This document shows positions 8,396 to 16,535 of a stretch of DNA of 64,000 nucleotides, one piece after another (the stretch's first letter is position 1; the number at the start of each line of letters is the position of its first letter). Where the stretch lies: NCBI RefSeq assembly GCF_014640075.1, contig NZ_BMGG01000010.1, positions 124,001 through 188,000 of the forward strand, written 5' to 3'. The notes beneath the pieces are model-generated. The model was given only the letters and a program-made list of their open reading frames with translations. It was not told where the DNA came from and ran no database searches. The stretch is from Chelatococcus reniformis. Lineage in GTDB: Bacteria; Pseudomonadota; Alphaproteobacteria; Rhizobiales; Beijerinckiaceae. Both the position numbers and the translations under genes were made by a program.

Positions 8396-8844
8396 GCTTG
8401 CGCCAGGACGGCGTCGACGATGTGCTGGTAGCCGGTGCAGCGGCAGACGTGACCGCCCAGCACGTGGCGCACGCCGTCCTCGTCGCCGGGCAACTGCCCG
8501 GACCGCGCGAGCGCCTCCAGCGTCATCAGGATCCCGGGTGTGCAGAAGCCGCATTGCAGGCCGTGATGGGCATGCAGCGACGCCTGCATCGGCGACAGCT
8601 CGCCGCCAGCGGCCAGGGACTCGGCCGTCTCGATGCGGCAGCCGTCGGCCTGCACCGCGAGCATCAGGCAGGAGCGAACCGGCTCGTCATCGACGATGAC
8701 GGTACAGGCCCCGCAAACTCCGATCTCGCAGCCGACGTGCGTGGCGGTGAGCCGGAGCTGGTGGCGCAGGAAGTCGACCAGCAGCAGGCGCGGCTCGGCC
8801 GTCGCCTCGATCCGAAGGCCGTTCACGGTGCAGGTAAGCTTCAT
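8389..8844 (-). CDS. Molybdenum hydroxylase 2Fe-2S (small) subunit
   Basis: A 151-residue CoxS-like subunit with two 2Fe-2S clusters. The plant-ferredoxin-type cluster ligands are Cys39, Cys44, Cys47 and Cys59, and the second, helical-domain cluster ligands are Cys98, Cys101, Cys134 and Cys136 (CGFC and CRC). It transfers electrons from the molybdenum site to FAD. The ATG at 8844 gives the standard length. It lies 29 bp downstream of the amidase stop, in the same transcription unit. Confidence 0.92.
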   Translation of the reverse strand: MKLTCTVNGLRIEATAEPRLLLVDFLRHQLRLTATHVGCEIGVCGACTVIVDDEPVRSCLMLAVQADGCRIETAESLAAGGELSPMQASLHAHHGLQCGFCTPGILMTLEALARSGQLPGDEDGVRHVLGGHVCRCTGYQHIVDAVLAQAR

Positions 8845-8873
8845 GGGCTGTGCTCCGATCACTGGCCGCTTCG

Positions 8874-10253
8874 TCAGGCCCGCCGTTGCGCGCCGGGGGC
8901 CCACAGGGTCTCGTCGGCGCATACCGCGTCGGCCCAGGCCGGCAGATAGCGCGACGACGCCGTGCCGGCACCGGCGCTGAGCAGACGCTCCAACGCGTCC
9001 GCGACCGCAAGCAAGCGCGGTTCGGCGTAGCGTTCGGCCACCACCTGCAGGCCGATCGGCATGCCGGTGGCGCCGGTCGCCGCCGGCAGCGTCAGGCACG
9101 GCACGTGCAGCACCGTCCACGGGATATTCTGGGACGGATCGCCGGTGTGGCTCATGTCCGGCGCTTCCGTCGCCGCCGCCGCGCAAAGCAGGGCGTCGTA
9201 GCCCGCTGCCGCGCGCTGAAAGGCCATGCGAGCCTCCTCGGCGCGCCCCAGGGCATCGCGATGGTCGGCGGCAGTCCACCGTCCGGCCCGCTCGATGCCG
9301 GCGGCCATCGACGGCGCCAGGCGGTCGCGGGCAGCGATATACTCGGGCATCAGGCCGCGGCGCATCTCGAAATCATGGATCGTGCGGCCGATCTCGACAA
9401 GGTCGGCGAAAGCCGGCCCGAGGTCCACGTCGTCGATCGCCAGGCCCGCGGCGCGCAGCCGGCCGACGCTGGCCTCGATCGCGGCGCGGGCATCCGGCGC
9501 CACCTCGCTCCACCAGGCGCCGCGGCAGAAGCCCAGCCGCAGCCCGCGCCTGTCCGCGGTCTCGGGGCCGGGCTCGTCCACCAGGGCCTCGTAGAGCAGC
9601 CGCACGTCCGCGACGCTGCGCGCGAACAGGCCGATGCTGTCCAGCGATTCCGCCAGCGGCTTCAGGCCGGCGCGGCTGAGGCGCGCGTAGGTCGGCTTGA
9701 AGCCGACCACGCCGCAATAGGAGGCCGGGCGAACGACCGAACCCAGGGTCTGGGTGCCGATTGCCAAGGGCACCAGGCCCGCCGCGACCGCCGCCGCCGA
9801 GCCGGCCGAGGAGCCGCCGGGCGAGCGCGCCGAATCAAGCGGGTTGCGCGTGCGCGCCGGCGGCCACGCGGCGAATTCGGTGGTCGCCGTCTTGCCAGCC
9901 ACGATGGCGCCACGCTGCCTGAGCGCGGTGACGATCGCCGCATCCATCACCGGGCGATGGCCGGCATAGGCCTTCGAGCCAAAGCTCGTCGGCATGGCGG
10001 ACGTCTCGAAGATGTCCTTCACGGCAACGGGAAGGCCGGCAAGCGAGCGGCGCACCGGCCCGGCCGATGGGGCCGGCGCCGCGTCGGCGACGAGCGCGTC
10101 CTCGCCGACGTAAACGAAGGCTTCCAGGTCGGCGGCGGCGCGGATGCGCGCCAGGGTCCAGCGGACGAGGCGCTCCGCCTCGATCGCGCCGGCGGCGACC
10201 GCATCTCTGATCTCGGACAGCGGGGTTTTGGCAAAGGGCTGCATGCGGCTCAC
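8874..10253 (-). CDS. Amidase (amidase-signature family), operon leader
   Basis: A 459-residue amidase-signature hydrolase that cleaves a carboxamide to the acid and ammonia or an amine. The Ser-cisSer-Lys triad is complete: Lys79 (PVAVKD), cis-Ser148 (GGSSAGS) and nucleophile Ser172 (TLGSVVRPAS). The GTG at 10253 is given as start; an in-frame ATG at 10244 is equally possible. It heads the operon that continues into the molybdenum hydroxylase and the PLP enzyme. A CTGAAAGTTCAG element at 10291-10302, a near copy of the regional operator, lies about 40 bp upstream. GatA itself is unlikely because no gatB or gatC accompanies it. Confidence 0.88.
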   Translation of the reverse strand: MSRMQPFAKTPLSEIRDAVAAGAIEAERLVRWTLARIRAAADLEAFVYVGEDALVADAAPAPSAGPVRRSLAGLPVAVKDIFETSAMPTSFGSKAYAGHRPVMDAAIVTALRQRGAIVAGKTATTEFAAWPPARTRNPLDSARSPGGSSAGSAAAVAAGLVPLAIGTQTLGSVVRPASYCGVVGFKPTYARLSRAGLKPLAESLDSIGLFARSVADVRLLYEALVDEPGPETADRRGLRLGFCRGAWWSEVAPDARAAIEASVGRLRAAGLAIDDVDLGPAFADLVEIGRTIHDFEMRRGLMPEYIAARDRLAPSMAAGIERAGRWTAADHRDALGRAEEARMAFQRAAAGYDALLCAAAATEAPDMSHTGDPSQNIPWTVLHVPCLTLPAATGATGMPIGLQVVAERYAEPRLLAVADALERLLSAGAGTASSRYLPAWADAVCADETLWAPGAQRRA

Positions 10254-10290
10254 GCTTCAATGGCGTAACCATAGGAGACCGAGAAAGAAA

Positions 10291-10302
10291 CTGAAAGTTC
10301 AG
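10291..10302. promoter_or_regulatory. Variant GntR operator candidate
   Basis: CTGAAAGTTCAG differs from CTGAAATGTCAG at two central positions and keeps the CTGA...TCAG dyad. It is placed to control the amidase-hydroxylase operon. It lacks the TTGAC partner seen at four other sites, so it is the weakest member. Confidence 0.35.
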
Positions 10303-10372
10303 AATTCGCGCTAGGTGCTCGCTCTTTGCGCCCGCCTGATGAGAGAAGCGGCAGGGAGGCTCTCAATTGGCC

Positions 10373-10417
10373 TTGACCGCCAATGCCTTCGCCCACATCG
10401 TAGATACTGAAATGTCA
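10373..10417 (+). promoter_or_regulatory. TTGAC plus CTGAAATGTCA element before tctC
   Basis: TTGACC at 10373-10378 is followed, 29 nt after TTGAC, by CTGAAATGTCA at 10407-10417. TTGACC is a good -35 hexamer and the second motif would then lie around the transcription start. The start codon of tctC is 83 bp downstream. The same arrangement recurs before three other genes. Confidence 0.6.
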
Positions 10418-10499
10418 ATTCAAGCAAAAGCTCCAGGGGGCAACCGGGGCGCGTGATGCGCGCGGCGGCCCGACTGACGAGCGCCAAGAGGGGATCGGC

Positions 10500-11474
10500 A
10501 TGAAGCGAAGGACCATCTTAGCCGCGCTTGCAGGGGCGATGGCGGTAACCCTCGGGCTGGCGACGGAGCCCGCGGCACAGGCCGCGGGGACGTTTCCCGA
10601 CAAGCCGATCACCTTCGTGGTGCCGTTTGCGCCCGGCGGCATCAGCGACGTCATGGCGCGCGCCATCAGTGCGGCCATGGCGCCGGAGCTCGGCCAGCCG
10701 GTCGTCGTGCTGAACAAGCCGAGCCCGGGCATGGTGCTGGGTCTCAGCGAGATCGCCAACGCCAAGCCCGACGGCTACACCATCGGCATCTGGGCCAACT
10801 CGGCCTACACCTTCCCCATCGGCATGAAGACGACGGTACCCTACGACGGCATCGACGGCTTCACCTTCCTTCGCTCCTACAGCGAATTCGTGCTGGGCGT
10901 CGTCGTCCGCGCCGACGCGCCGTGGAAGACCTTCCAGGAGCTGGTCGAGGAGGGCAAGAAGAGCCCGGGCAAGCTCAAGTTCGGCTCGGTGGGCATCAAC
11001 TCCATCCAGCACCTGATCATGGAACAGGTGATGAAGGACACCGGTGCGAAGTTCGTCCACGTGCCGCAGGCCGGAACCGCCGCAGGCATCGCCAACGTGC
11101 TCGGTGGCCACCTCGACTTCCTGTCCGACGCCTCGTCGTGGGCGCCCAACGTGCGCCAGGGCCAGTTGCGCCTGCTCGCCTATACCGGTGACCAGCGCTC
11201 GAAGTTCTTCCCGGACGCGCCGACCTACAAGGAGCTCGGTTTCGACGTCGTGCGCAGCCGCGGCGCCATCGTCGCACCGGCCCGCTTGCCCGAGCCGATC
11301 CGCGCCAAGCTCGAGGCCGCCATCGACAAGGCGCTGAAGGACCCCAAAGTGGTGGAGGCCTTCGCCGGTATCGCCACCGAGATCGGCAGCATGCCGGGCG
11401 AGGAGATGCGCACATTTTCCATCGCCGACCGAAAGCAGTGGGAAGCCATGCTGGGCGCCGCGCCGAAGAACTAA
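10500..11474 (+). CDS. tctC: Tripartite tricarboxylate transporter substrate-binding protein
   Basis: A 324-residue periplasmic binding protein of the Bug/TctC family with an N-terminal signal peptide (residues 1 to about 27, cut after an A-Q-A-A-G-like end). It has the family's F-P-x-K-P-I-T-x-V-V-P-F-A-P-G-G start, Y-T-I-G-x-W and G-V-N-S-I-Q-like segments and the C-terminal A-P-x-x-x-P half. It captures a carboxylate-type solute for the TctAB permease. The permease genes are 2.9 kb away on the same strand, beyond the second amidase and an LLM gene, an unusual split for a system normally encoded as one operon; the shared upstream motif suggests common control. A palindromic repeat pair follows the stop codon. 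Confidence 0.9.
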   Translation: MKRRTILAALAGAMAVTLGLATEPAAQAAGTFPDKPITFVVPFAPGGISDVMARAISAAMAPELGQPVVVLNKPSPGMVLGLSEIANAKPDGYTIGIWANSAYTFPIGMKTTVPYDGIDGFTFLRSYSEFVLGVVVRADAPWKTFQELVEEGKKSPGKLKFGSVGINSIQHLIMEQVMKDTGAKFVHVPQAGTAAGIANVLGGHLDFLSDASSWAPNVRQGQLRLLAYTGDQRSKFFPDAPTYKELGFDVVRSRGAIVAPARLPEPIRAKLEAAIDKALKDPKVVEAFAGIATEIGSMPGEEMRTFSIADRKQWEAMLGAAPKN

Positions 11475-11489
11475 CGGCGAGCATCTCGA

Positions 11490-11584
11490 CGTCATAGCCG
11501 GGCTTGGCCCGGCTATTCATCTCCAAGCCAGGTAGCGGGCAGATTCTTCAGGTGAGAATAGCCGGGTCAAGCCCGGCTACGACG
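11490..11584. repeat. Palindromic repeat pair A
   Basis: Two opposite-facing copies of a palindromic unit, 11490-11520 and 11556-11584. Each is itself a hairpin: AGCCGGGC-TTG-GCCCGGCT (11496-11514) and AGCCGGGT-CAA-GCCCGGCT (11560-11578). It sits between the convergent tctC and amidase genes, is related to pairs B and C, and could act as a REP/BIME-like 3'-end stabiliser or terminator. Confidence 0.75.
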
Positions 11585-11612
11585 GCAAGGGCAGACCGGC
11601 CAGGTCTGCCGC

Positions 11613-13022
11613 CTAAACCCCCGCTTCGTGCCACATCGGCCAGGGGCGCAGGCGCTCGAAGGCAGCGGCGGCGGCGAGCACCCGGGCGTCGCCGCACCTC
11701 GGGCCGACGATCTGCAAGCCGACCGGCAGGCCGGCCCGGGTGCGGCCGGCCGGCACCGAGATCGCCGGCTGGCCGGTAAGGTTGAAGGGCCGCAGATAGG
11801 GCGACCAGGCCGATGGCGGCACAGCGCGGCCGCCGATCGTCGCCGGGGCGAGCGTGCCCACGGGGAAGGGCGGCGCCGCCGTCGTCGGTGTGACCAGCAG
11901 GTCGAACGCCTCGAAGAGCCCCAGGGGGTGGGCGCACCAGCGGTTCCGCTCCAGATAGGCGTCGTAGAAGGCGTTGGGCGGCAGCGCCGCGGCGTGATCG
12001 AGGATGGCGAGGATGCCGTCCTCGATGTCGTCGCGGCGGTCGAGGTGATCCCCGAGGCGCCAGGCAAAGCCGACCGCCGACAGGGTGTTGGCGAAGGCGG
12101 CCGGATCCGGCCAGTCGAGGTCGCGCTCGACGATGGTCCAGCCGAGCTCGGCCAGCGCCGTGGCCGCCTCCCGGCACAGCGCCTCGATCTCCGGATCGAC
12201 CGCTTCGACGAAGCCGAGCTGGGTCGTGAACAGCACCTTGAGGCCGCAGGGCGTCGACTGCGTCGCCGCGACGAAGTCGTCCGCGCCGCGCGGCAGCGAA
12301 TGGGGGTCGGCCGGATGCGGGCCGGCAGCTGCCTCGAGCACGAGGGCCACATCGGCCACGGTGCGGCCGATGGGGCCGTAGTGCTGCATCAGCCAATGGG
12401 GATGTGCCGGCACGTCCGCCAGGCGCCCGTGGGACGGCTTGAAGCCGACCGTGCCTGTAAATGCGGCGGGCGTGCGCAGCGAGCCGCCACCGTCGGTGCC
12501 GATGTTGACCGGCGCCAGGGCTGCGGCGGCGCTGACCGCCGCGCCGCCGCTGGAGCCCCCGGCGGTCACGGTGCGATCGTGGGGATTGGGGGTCGGCCCG
12601 AAGAGCTTGTTATCGGTCGAGCCGGTCCAGCCGAATGCCGGTGTGTTGGTCTTGCCCACGACGATGCCTCCCGTCCGCCGGACGGCGGCGACGACGCCGG
12701 CATCGGCCTGCGGCACGTGGTCAGCGAAGAGCGGCGAGCCGGAGGTCGAGCGCAGGCCGGCGGTCATGATGTTGTCCTTCACGGACACGGGAAGGCCGGC
12801 CAGCAACGGCGGCTCGTCCGCCCCCATGAACGCGTCTTCGGCGCGCCGCGCCTCGGCCCGCGCACGCTCCGGGTCGACCAGGACGAAGGCGTTGAGCCCC
12901 GGGTTCAGCCGTTCGATGCGGGCGAGGTAGCCGTCCATGACCTCCACCGGCGAGAGCTGCCGCTGCCGATAGAGGCGGACCAGATCGCTCGTGGTCAGCA
13001 GCTGCAGGTCCGGTTCGTGCAT
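11613..13022 (-). CDS. Amidase (amidase-signature family)
   Basis: A 469-residue amidase with the full triad Lys82 (PVSVKDN), cis-Ser157 (TAGGSSGGA) and Ser181 (DGGGSLRTPAA). It is a second, clearly different amidase in the region and most resembles the broad amidase/aryl- or acyl-amidase group rather than GatA. The ATG at 13022 with GGGG nine bases upstream is preferred over an in-frame TTG at 13034. The intergenic element at 13043-13112 lies between it and the divergent LLM gene, so both may answer to the same regulator. Confidence 0.88.
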   Translation of the reverse strand: MHEPDLQLLTTSDLVRLYRQRQLSPVEVMDGYLARIERLNPGLNAFVLVDPERARAEARRAEDAFMGADEPPLLAGLPVSVKDNIMTAGLRSTSGSPLFADHVPQADAGVVAAVRRTGGIVVGKTNTPAFGWTGSTDNKLFGPTPNPHDRTVTAGGSSGGAAVSAAAALAPVNIGTDGGGSLRTPAAFTGTVGFKPSHGRLADVPAHPHWLMQHYGPIGRTVADVALVLEAAAGPHPADPHSLPRGADDFVAATQSTPCGLKVLFTTQLGFVEAVDPEIEALCREAATALAELGWTIVERDLDWPDPAAFANTLSAVGFAWRLGDHLDRRDDIEDGILAILDHAAALPPNAFYDAYLERNRWCAHPLGLFEAFDLLVTPTTAAPPFPVGTLAPATIGGRAVPPSAWSPYLRPFNLTGQPAISVPAGRTRAGLPVGLQIVGPRCGDARVLAAAAAFERLRPWPMWHEAGV

Positions 13023-13042
13023 CGCATGCCCCAATTTTCACC

Positions 13043-13112
13043 TTGACCGTTATGCATGCACCGCCCAGACTTTCAACTGAAATGTCAGATACTCAAATTC
13101 TGATATTGTCAG
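13043..13112 (+). promoter_or_regulatory. TTGAC plus CTGAAATGTCAG element, divergent region
   Basis: TTGACC at 13043-13048 precedes CTGAAATGTCAG at 13077-13088 by 29 nt, exactly as in front of tctC. A second imperfect dyad, CTGATATTGTCAG, follows at 13100-13112, so this site may bind two dimers. It lies between the minus-strand amidase and the plus-strand LLM oxidoreductase. Confidence 0.6.
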
Positions 13113-13182
13113 TCGCAAGGCGCGTTCGCCCATGGCGGGGCCCGGGCCTCGCGTATCGATAGCTGAGCGCAGGAGGCGTCCG

Positions 13183-14205
13183 GTGCAGAGACGGTTCGGC
13201 ATGCGTCTGGATGGTTGGATGACGCCGCAGGTCTGCGTCGACCTGGCCATCACCGCTGAAAAATGCGGCTTCGATTCGATCTGGTATGCCGAGAACCCCT
13301 TCGGCCGCGGCGTGCTGCCCGCCGTCGCCGCCTGCGGCCTGGCGACGAGCCGCATCGACCTGGGCATCGGCGTGTTCAATCCGTTCAACCGTCACCCGTC
13401 GCTGATCGCCATGGAAATGGGCGCGCTGGACGAACTGCTCGGCGGACGGGCCAACCTGGGGCTGGGCTCGGGCGTCGCGCAAATCCTGGCGCATGCGCAC
13501 CTGGGCTCCGACAAGCCGATCGCCGCCATGCGCGATACCATCAACATCGTGCGCGGCCTGATGAAGGGAGACGCGGTCACCTACGCGGGCAAGGTGTTCT
13601 CCGCCACGGACCTGCGGCTCGAATTCGCCGTTCCCCGCCCGGACTATCCGATCTTCATGGCGGCCATGGGCGAGCAGGCGATCCGCCTCACCGGCGAACT
13701 CGCCGACGGGCTGATGATCTCCAACCTCTGCACCCCGGGCTTCACCACCCGGGCCATCGAGCTGATGCAGGCAGGCATCGCCAAGCGCACGCTCACAACC
13801 CCCGTGACCGTCGTGCAGTACGCGCCCTGTGTGGCGCGGCCCGATCGCGCCGAAGCGCGCATCTTCGCCAAGGACATCGTCGGCAAAATGATCGCGCGCA
13901 GCTTCGGCCTCGAAGGCACGCCCCAGCTCAGGGGTTGGCACATGATCGGCAGCGGCGTCGCCGAAGAGGAGTTCGACGAGATCGCCGCGCGGCTCGATGG
14001 CGGCGCACCCGGACATACGGTGGTCAGCGACCGCATCCTCGATCTCTATGCGGTCGCCGGCAACGCCGACGATTGTCTGGCCGCCTACGAGCGCTACCTG
14101 GCCGCGGGGGTCAGCGAGATGGTGGTCACCTTCCGCGGCCCCGAGCCCAAGACCGAGATGGCCTATCTGGCCGATGCTCTGCGCGGCGGCGGGCTGACCC
14201 GCTGA
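13183..14205 (+). CDS. LLM-class flavin or F420-dependent oxidoreductase
   Basis: A 340-residue luciferase-like TIM-barrel protein. The N-terminal A-E-K-C-G-F-D-S-I-W-Y-A-E strand, the L-G-I-G-V-F-N-P-F-N-R-H-P region and the G-R-x-N-L-G-L-G-S-G motif are typical of the mer/LLM superfamily, whose members use F420 or FMN to reduce or oxygenate small molecules. The complete F420 synthesis set in the window makes F420 use plausible, but the sequence alone does not decide it. The GTG at 13183, six bases after AGGAGG (13171-13176), is preferred to an upstream ATG at 13132 that would add an Arg-rich tail. Its neighbours are the amidase and TctAB. Confidence 0.82.
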   Translation: MQRRFGMRLDGWMTPQVCVDLAITAEKCGFDSIWYAENPFGRGVLPAVAACGLATSRIDLGIGVFNPFNRHPSLIAMEMGALDELLGGRANLGLGSGVAQILAHAHLGSDKPIAAMRDTINIVRGLMKGDAVTYAGKVFSATDLRLEFAVPRPDYPIFMAAMGEQAIRLTGELADGLMISNLCTPGFTTRAIELMQAGIAKRTLTTPVTVVQYAPCVARPDRAEARIFAKDIVGKMIARSFGLEGTPQLRGWHMIGSGVAEEEFDEIAARLDGGAPGHTVVSDRILDLYAVAGNADDCLAAYERYLAAGVSEMVVTFRGPEPKTEMAYLADALRGGGLTR

Positions 14206-14338
14206 TGCCCGGCATCCAATTTGCAAAGCCAGGATGCGTGCGAGCCGGCGGGAGGTGACTCTGCGATTTCCGCTCGTCGAGCCGCAGCCAGACCCGAGGC
14301 GGGGCCCGTAGCGGCTGGCCGAAATGCTGGAGAGGCCC

Positions 14339-14779
14339 ATGCGATTGTCCGCCTTTGCCCTTCCCGCCAAGCTGACCGGTCTCGGCCTGCTGCTGATCGT
14401 CCTCGGCTTCGGCATCGGCGCGCTGCGCCTCAGCATCTGGCAGTTCGGCATGCCGGGGCCGGGCCTGACGCCGCTGCTGGTGTCGATCGCGCTTTTGCCG
14501 ATCGCGGCGGTGCTGGTGCTGGAGCCGCTGCGGCCGGAAGAGCGCGAGCCGCTGCAAGGCGCACCCCTGCTGACCGGCCTCGCCTTCCTCGCCTACGTCG
14601 CCCTGGTCGAATACGCGGGCTTCGCGCTGCCGACCTTTGCCTTCATCCTCCTGTGGGCGCGGCTGCTCTACGCGCGGTCCTGGGCCGTGTCGCTGGCCAC
14701 GGCCCTCCTGATGCCCCTGGCGCTCTACGTGCTGTTCATGCTCGGGCTGGGCATTCCGCTTCCGCTGTGGCCGCGTTGA
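14339..14779 (+). CDS. tctB: Tripartite tricarboxylate transporter small membrane subunit
   Basis: A 146-residue protein with four hydrophobic helices and the low sequence conservation usual for TctB, ending one base before the start of tctA. The ATG at 14339 is preceded by GGAG (14329-14332); an in-frame ATG at 14324 is an alternative. It forms the inner-membrane permease with TctA and receives solute from TctC. Confidence 0.85.
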   Translation: MRLSAFALPAKLTGLGLLLIVLGFGIGALRLSIWQFGMPGPGLTPLLVSIALLPIAAVLVLEPLRPEEREPLQGAPLLTGLAFLAYVALVEYAGFALPTFAFILLWARLLYARSWAVSLATALLMPLALYVLFMLGLGIPLPLWPR

Positions 14780-14780
14780 C

Positions 14781-16298
14781 ATGACCGACACCCTCCACAA
14801 CCTGCTCTACGGCTTCTCGGTGGCGCTCACGCCGGGCAACCTTCTCTATGCCCTGGTGGGCTCGCTGCTCGGCACGCTTGTGGGGGTGCTGCCCGGGCTC
14901 GGGCCGGTGACCACCGTGGCGGTGCTGCTGCCCTTGACCTACGGCGTCGGCTCGCCGGTCAGCTCGATCATCATGCTGAGCGCCATTCTCTACGGCGCCA
15001 TGTACGGCGGCTCGACCACCGCGATCCTGCTGCGCGTGCCCGGCGAGGCCGCCTCGGTCATCACCGTCATCGACGGCTACGAGATGGCCAAGCAGGGGCG
15101 GGCAGGGCCGGCGCTGACAGTGGCGGCGGTCGGCTCCTGGGTCGCCGGCACCTTCTCGGTGGTGGCCCTCACGGTGATCGGCCCCGTGCTCGCCAACTGG
15201 GCTCTCAGCTTCGGTGCTCCGGAATACTTCTCGCTCGCGGTCGTCGGGCTGCTGCTCGCCGGGACGATGACCGGCGGCCGGCCGATTCGCGGCGTGGCGG
15301 TCACGCTCGCCGGCCTGATCTTCGGGCTCGTCGGGCTCGATCCGATGTCCGGCCAGAGCCGCTTTACCTTGGGCGAGATCAAGCTGCTCGACGGCATCGA
15401 CATCATCCCGGTGCTGATGGGCCTCTACGGCATCGGGGAAATTCTCTACAACCTCGAACGGCGCAAGGATCAGGACTTCAAGATCGCCAAGATCGGCAAG
15501 CTGATGCCGAGCCGGAAGGAATGGCGTGAATCGTCAGGCGCCATCGGCCGCGGCAGCGTCATCGGCTTCTTCGTCGGGCTGTTGCCGGGGGGCGGCGCGC
15601 TGCTCGCCGCGCTGCTCAGCTACATGGCGGAGCGCAAGCTGTCGAAGCACCCGGAAGAGTTCGGCAAGGGCGCCATCGCCGGTGTCGCCGGCCCGGAAGC
15701 GTCCAATAACTCCGCCGTCACCGCCGGCTTCGTGCCGCTGCTCACCCTGGGTATCCCGAGCAACATCGTCGCCGCCATCCTGCTCGCCGCGCTGATGATG
15801 CAGAACGTGCAGCCGGGGCCGCTGATGCTCAAGGAGCACCCGGACATGTTCTGGGGCGTCATCGCCTCCATGTATATCGGCAATGTCATGCTGCTGCTGC
15901 TCAACCTGCCCCTGGTGGGGCTATGGGTGAAGCTGCTGCGAGTGCCGTTCTGGCTGCTCGGTTGCGCCGTCATCGCCATTTCGATGATCGGCGCCTACAG
16001 CCTCAGCAACGACTTCTTCAACGTCTACGTCCTCGCCATCTCGGGCATCGTCGGCTACGTCGTGCGCAAGGCCGACTTCGACATGGGCCCCTTCGTCATG
16101 GCCTTCATCCTGGCCAAGCTCGTGGACAATTCGCTCGGCCAGAGCCTGCTCATGGGCAACGGCAGCCCGATGATCTTCCTGACGCGGCCGATCTCGGCCT
16201 GCCTGCTGATCCTCGGCGCGATCTACCTCGTGGCGACGATCGTCATCGCCCTGCGCGTCCCCAAGCCGCCCGTTCTCGCCGACCTCCCGGCAGAATGA
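14781..16298 (+). CDS. tctA: Tripartite tricarboxylate transporter large permease
   Basis: A 505-residue membrane protein of the TctA family, the ion-coupled permease. Typical segments are the early G-x-L-x-G-x-L-P-G-L-G-P sequence (about residues 37-45), the Y-G-G-S-T-T-A-I-L-L-R-V-P-G-E stretch (about 75-90) and the conserved G-V-A-G-P-E-A-S-N-N-S within the second repeat (about 298-308), with roughly ten to twelve hydrophobic helices. Stop and start with tctB are one base apart. The substrate would be a carboxylate, perhaps the acid product or parent compound of the amidases nearby. Confidence 0.95.
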   Translation: MTDTLHNLLYGFSVALTPGNLLYALVGSLLGTLVGVLPGLGPVTTVAVLLPLTYGVGSPVSSIIMLSAILYGAMYGGSTTAILLRVPGEAASVITVIDGYEMAKQGRAGPALTVAAVGSWVAGTFSVVALTVIGPVLANWALSFGAPEYFSLAVVGLLLAGTMTGGRPIRGVAVTLAGLIFGLVGLDPMSGQSRFTLGEIKLLDGIDIIPVLMGLYGIGEILYNLERRKDQDFKIAKIGKLMPSRKEWRESSGAIGRGSVIGFFVGLLPGGGALLAALLSYMAERKLSKHPEEFGKGAIAGVAGPEASNNSAVTAGFVPLLTLGIPSNIVAAILLAALMMQNVQPGPLMLKEHPDMFWGVIASMYIGNVMLLLLNLPLVGLWVKLLRVPFWLLGCAVIAISMIGAYSLSNDFFNVYVLAISGIVGYVVRKADFDMGPFVMAFILAKLVDNSLGQSLLMGNGSPMIFLTRPISACLLILGAIYLVATIVIALRVPKPPVLADLPAE

Positions 16299-16362
16299 GG
16301 GGCCTCTTCGCCTACGTGCTTGGTTTGGCTCGTCGTTCGCGTCAGGGTTGTTAAGTCATGGC

Positions 16363-16406
16363 TTGACAAGGCAGGGGGACTCCCCAAGAACGGAACTGAA
16401 ATGTCT
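16363..16406 (+). promoter_or_regulatory. Promoter -35 and operator before the GntR gene
   Basis: A consensus TTGACA at 16363-16368 is followed, 28 nt after TTGAC, by CTGAAATGTCT at 16396-16406. The -10 position (about 16386-16391, AAGAAC) is weak. The operator-like motif in front of the regulator's own gene suggests autoregulation. Confidence 0.6.
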
Positions 16407-16535
16407 CGATCTGCATGGACACGGTTTCGGGCCTCGGGCTCCGTCCGGCGAGGCGGATCGGGACATGGGCAAAGGGTCGGACCGGGCGGCGCCGCGGACG
16501 CGGCTATGCCGCTCCGGCGACCGATGGGGTGACGC

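Noticed and set aside
8874-13022. GatA subunits of the tRNA amidotransferase
   Set aside because: No gatB or gatC nearby and two different copies within catabolic genes.
13132-13182. Upstream ATG start for the LLM gene
   Set aside because: It would add an Arg-rich leader and ignores the AGGAGG that is ideally placed for GTG 13183.
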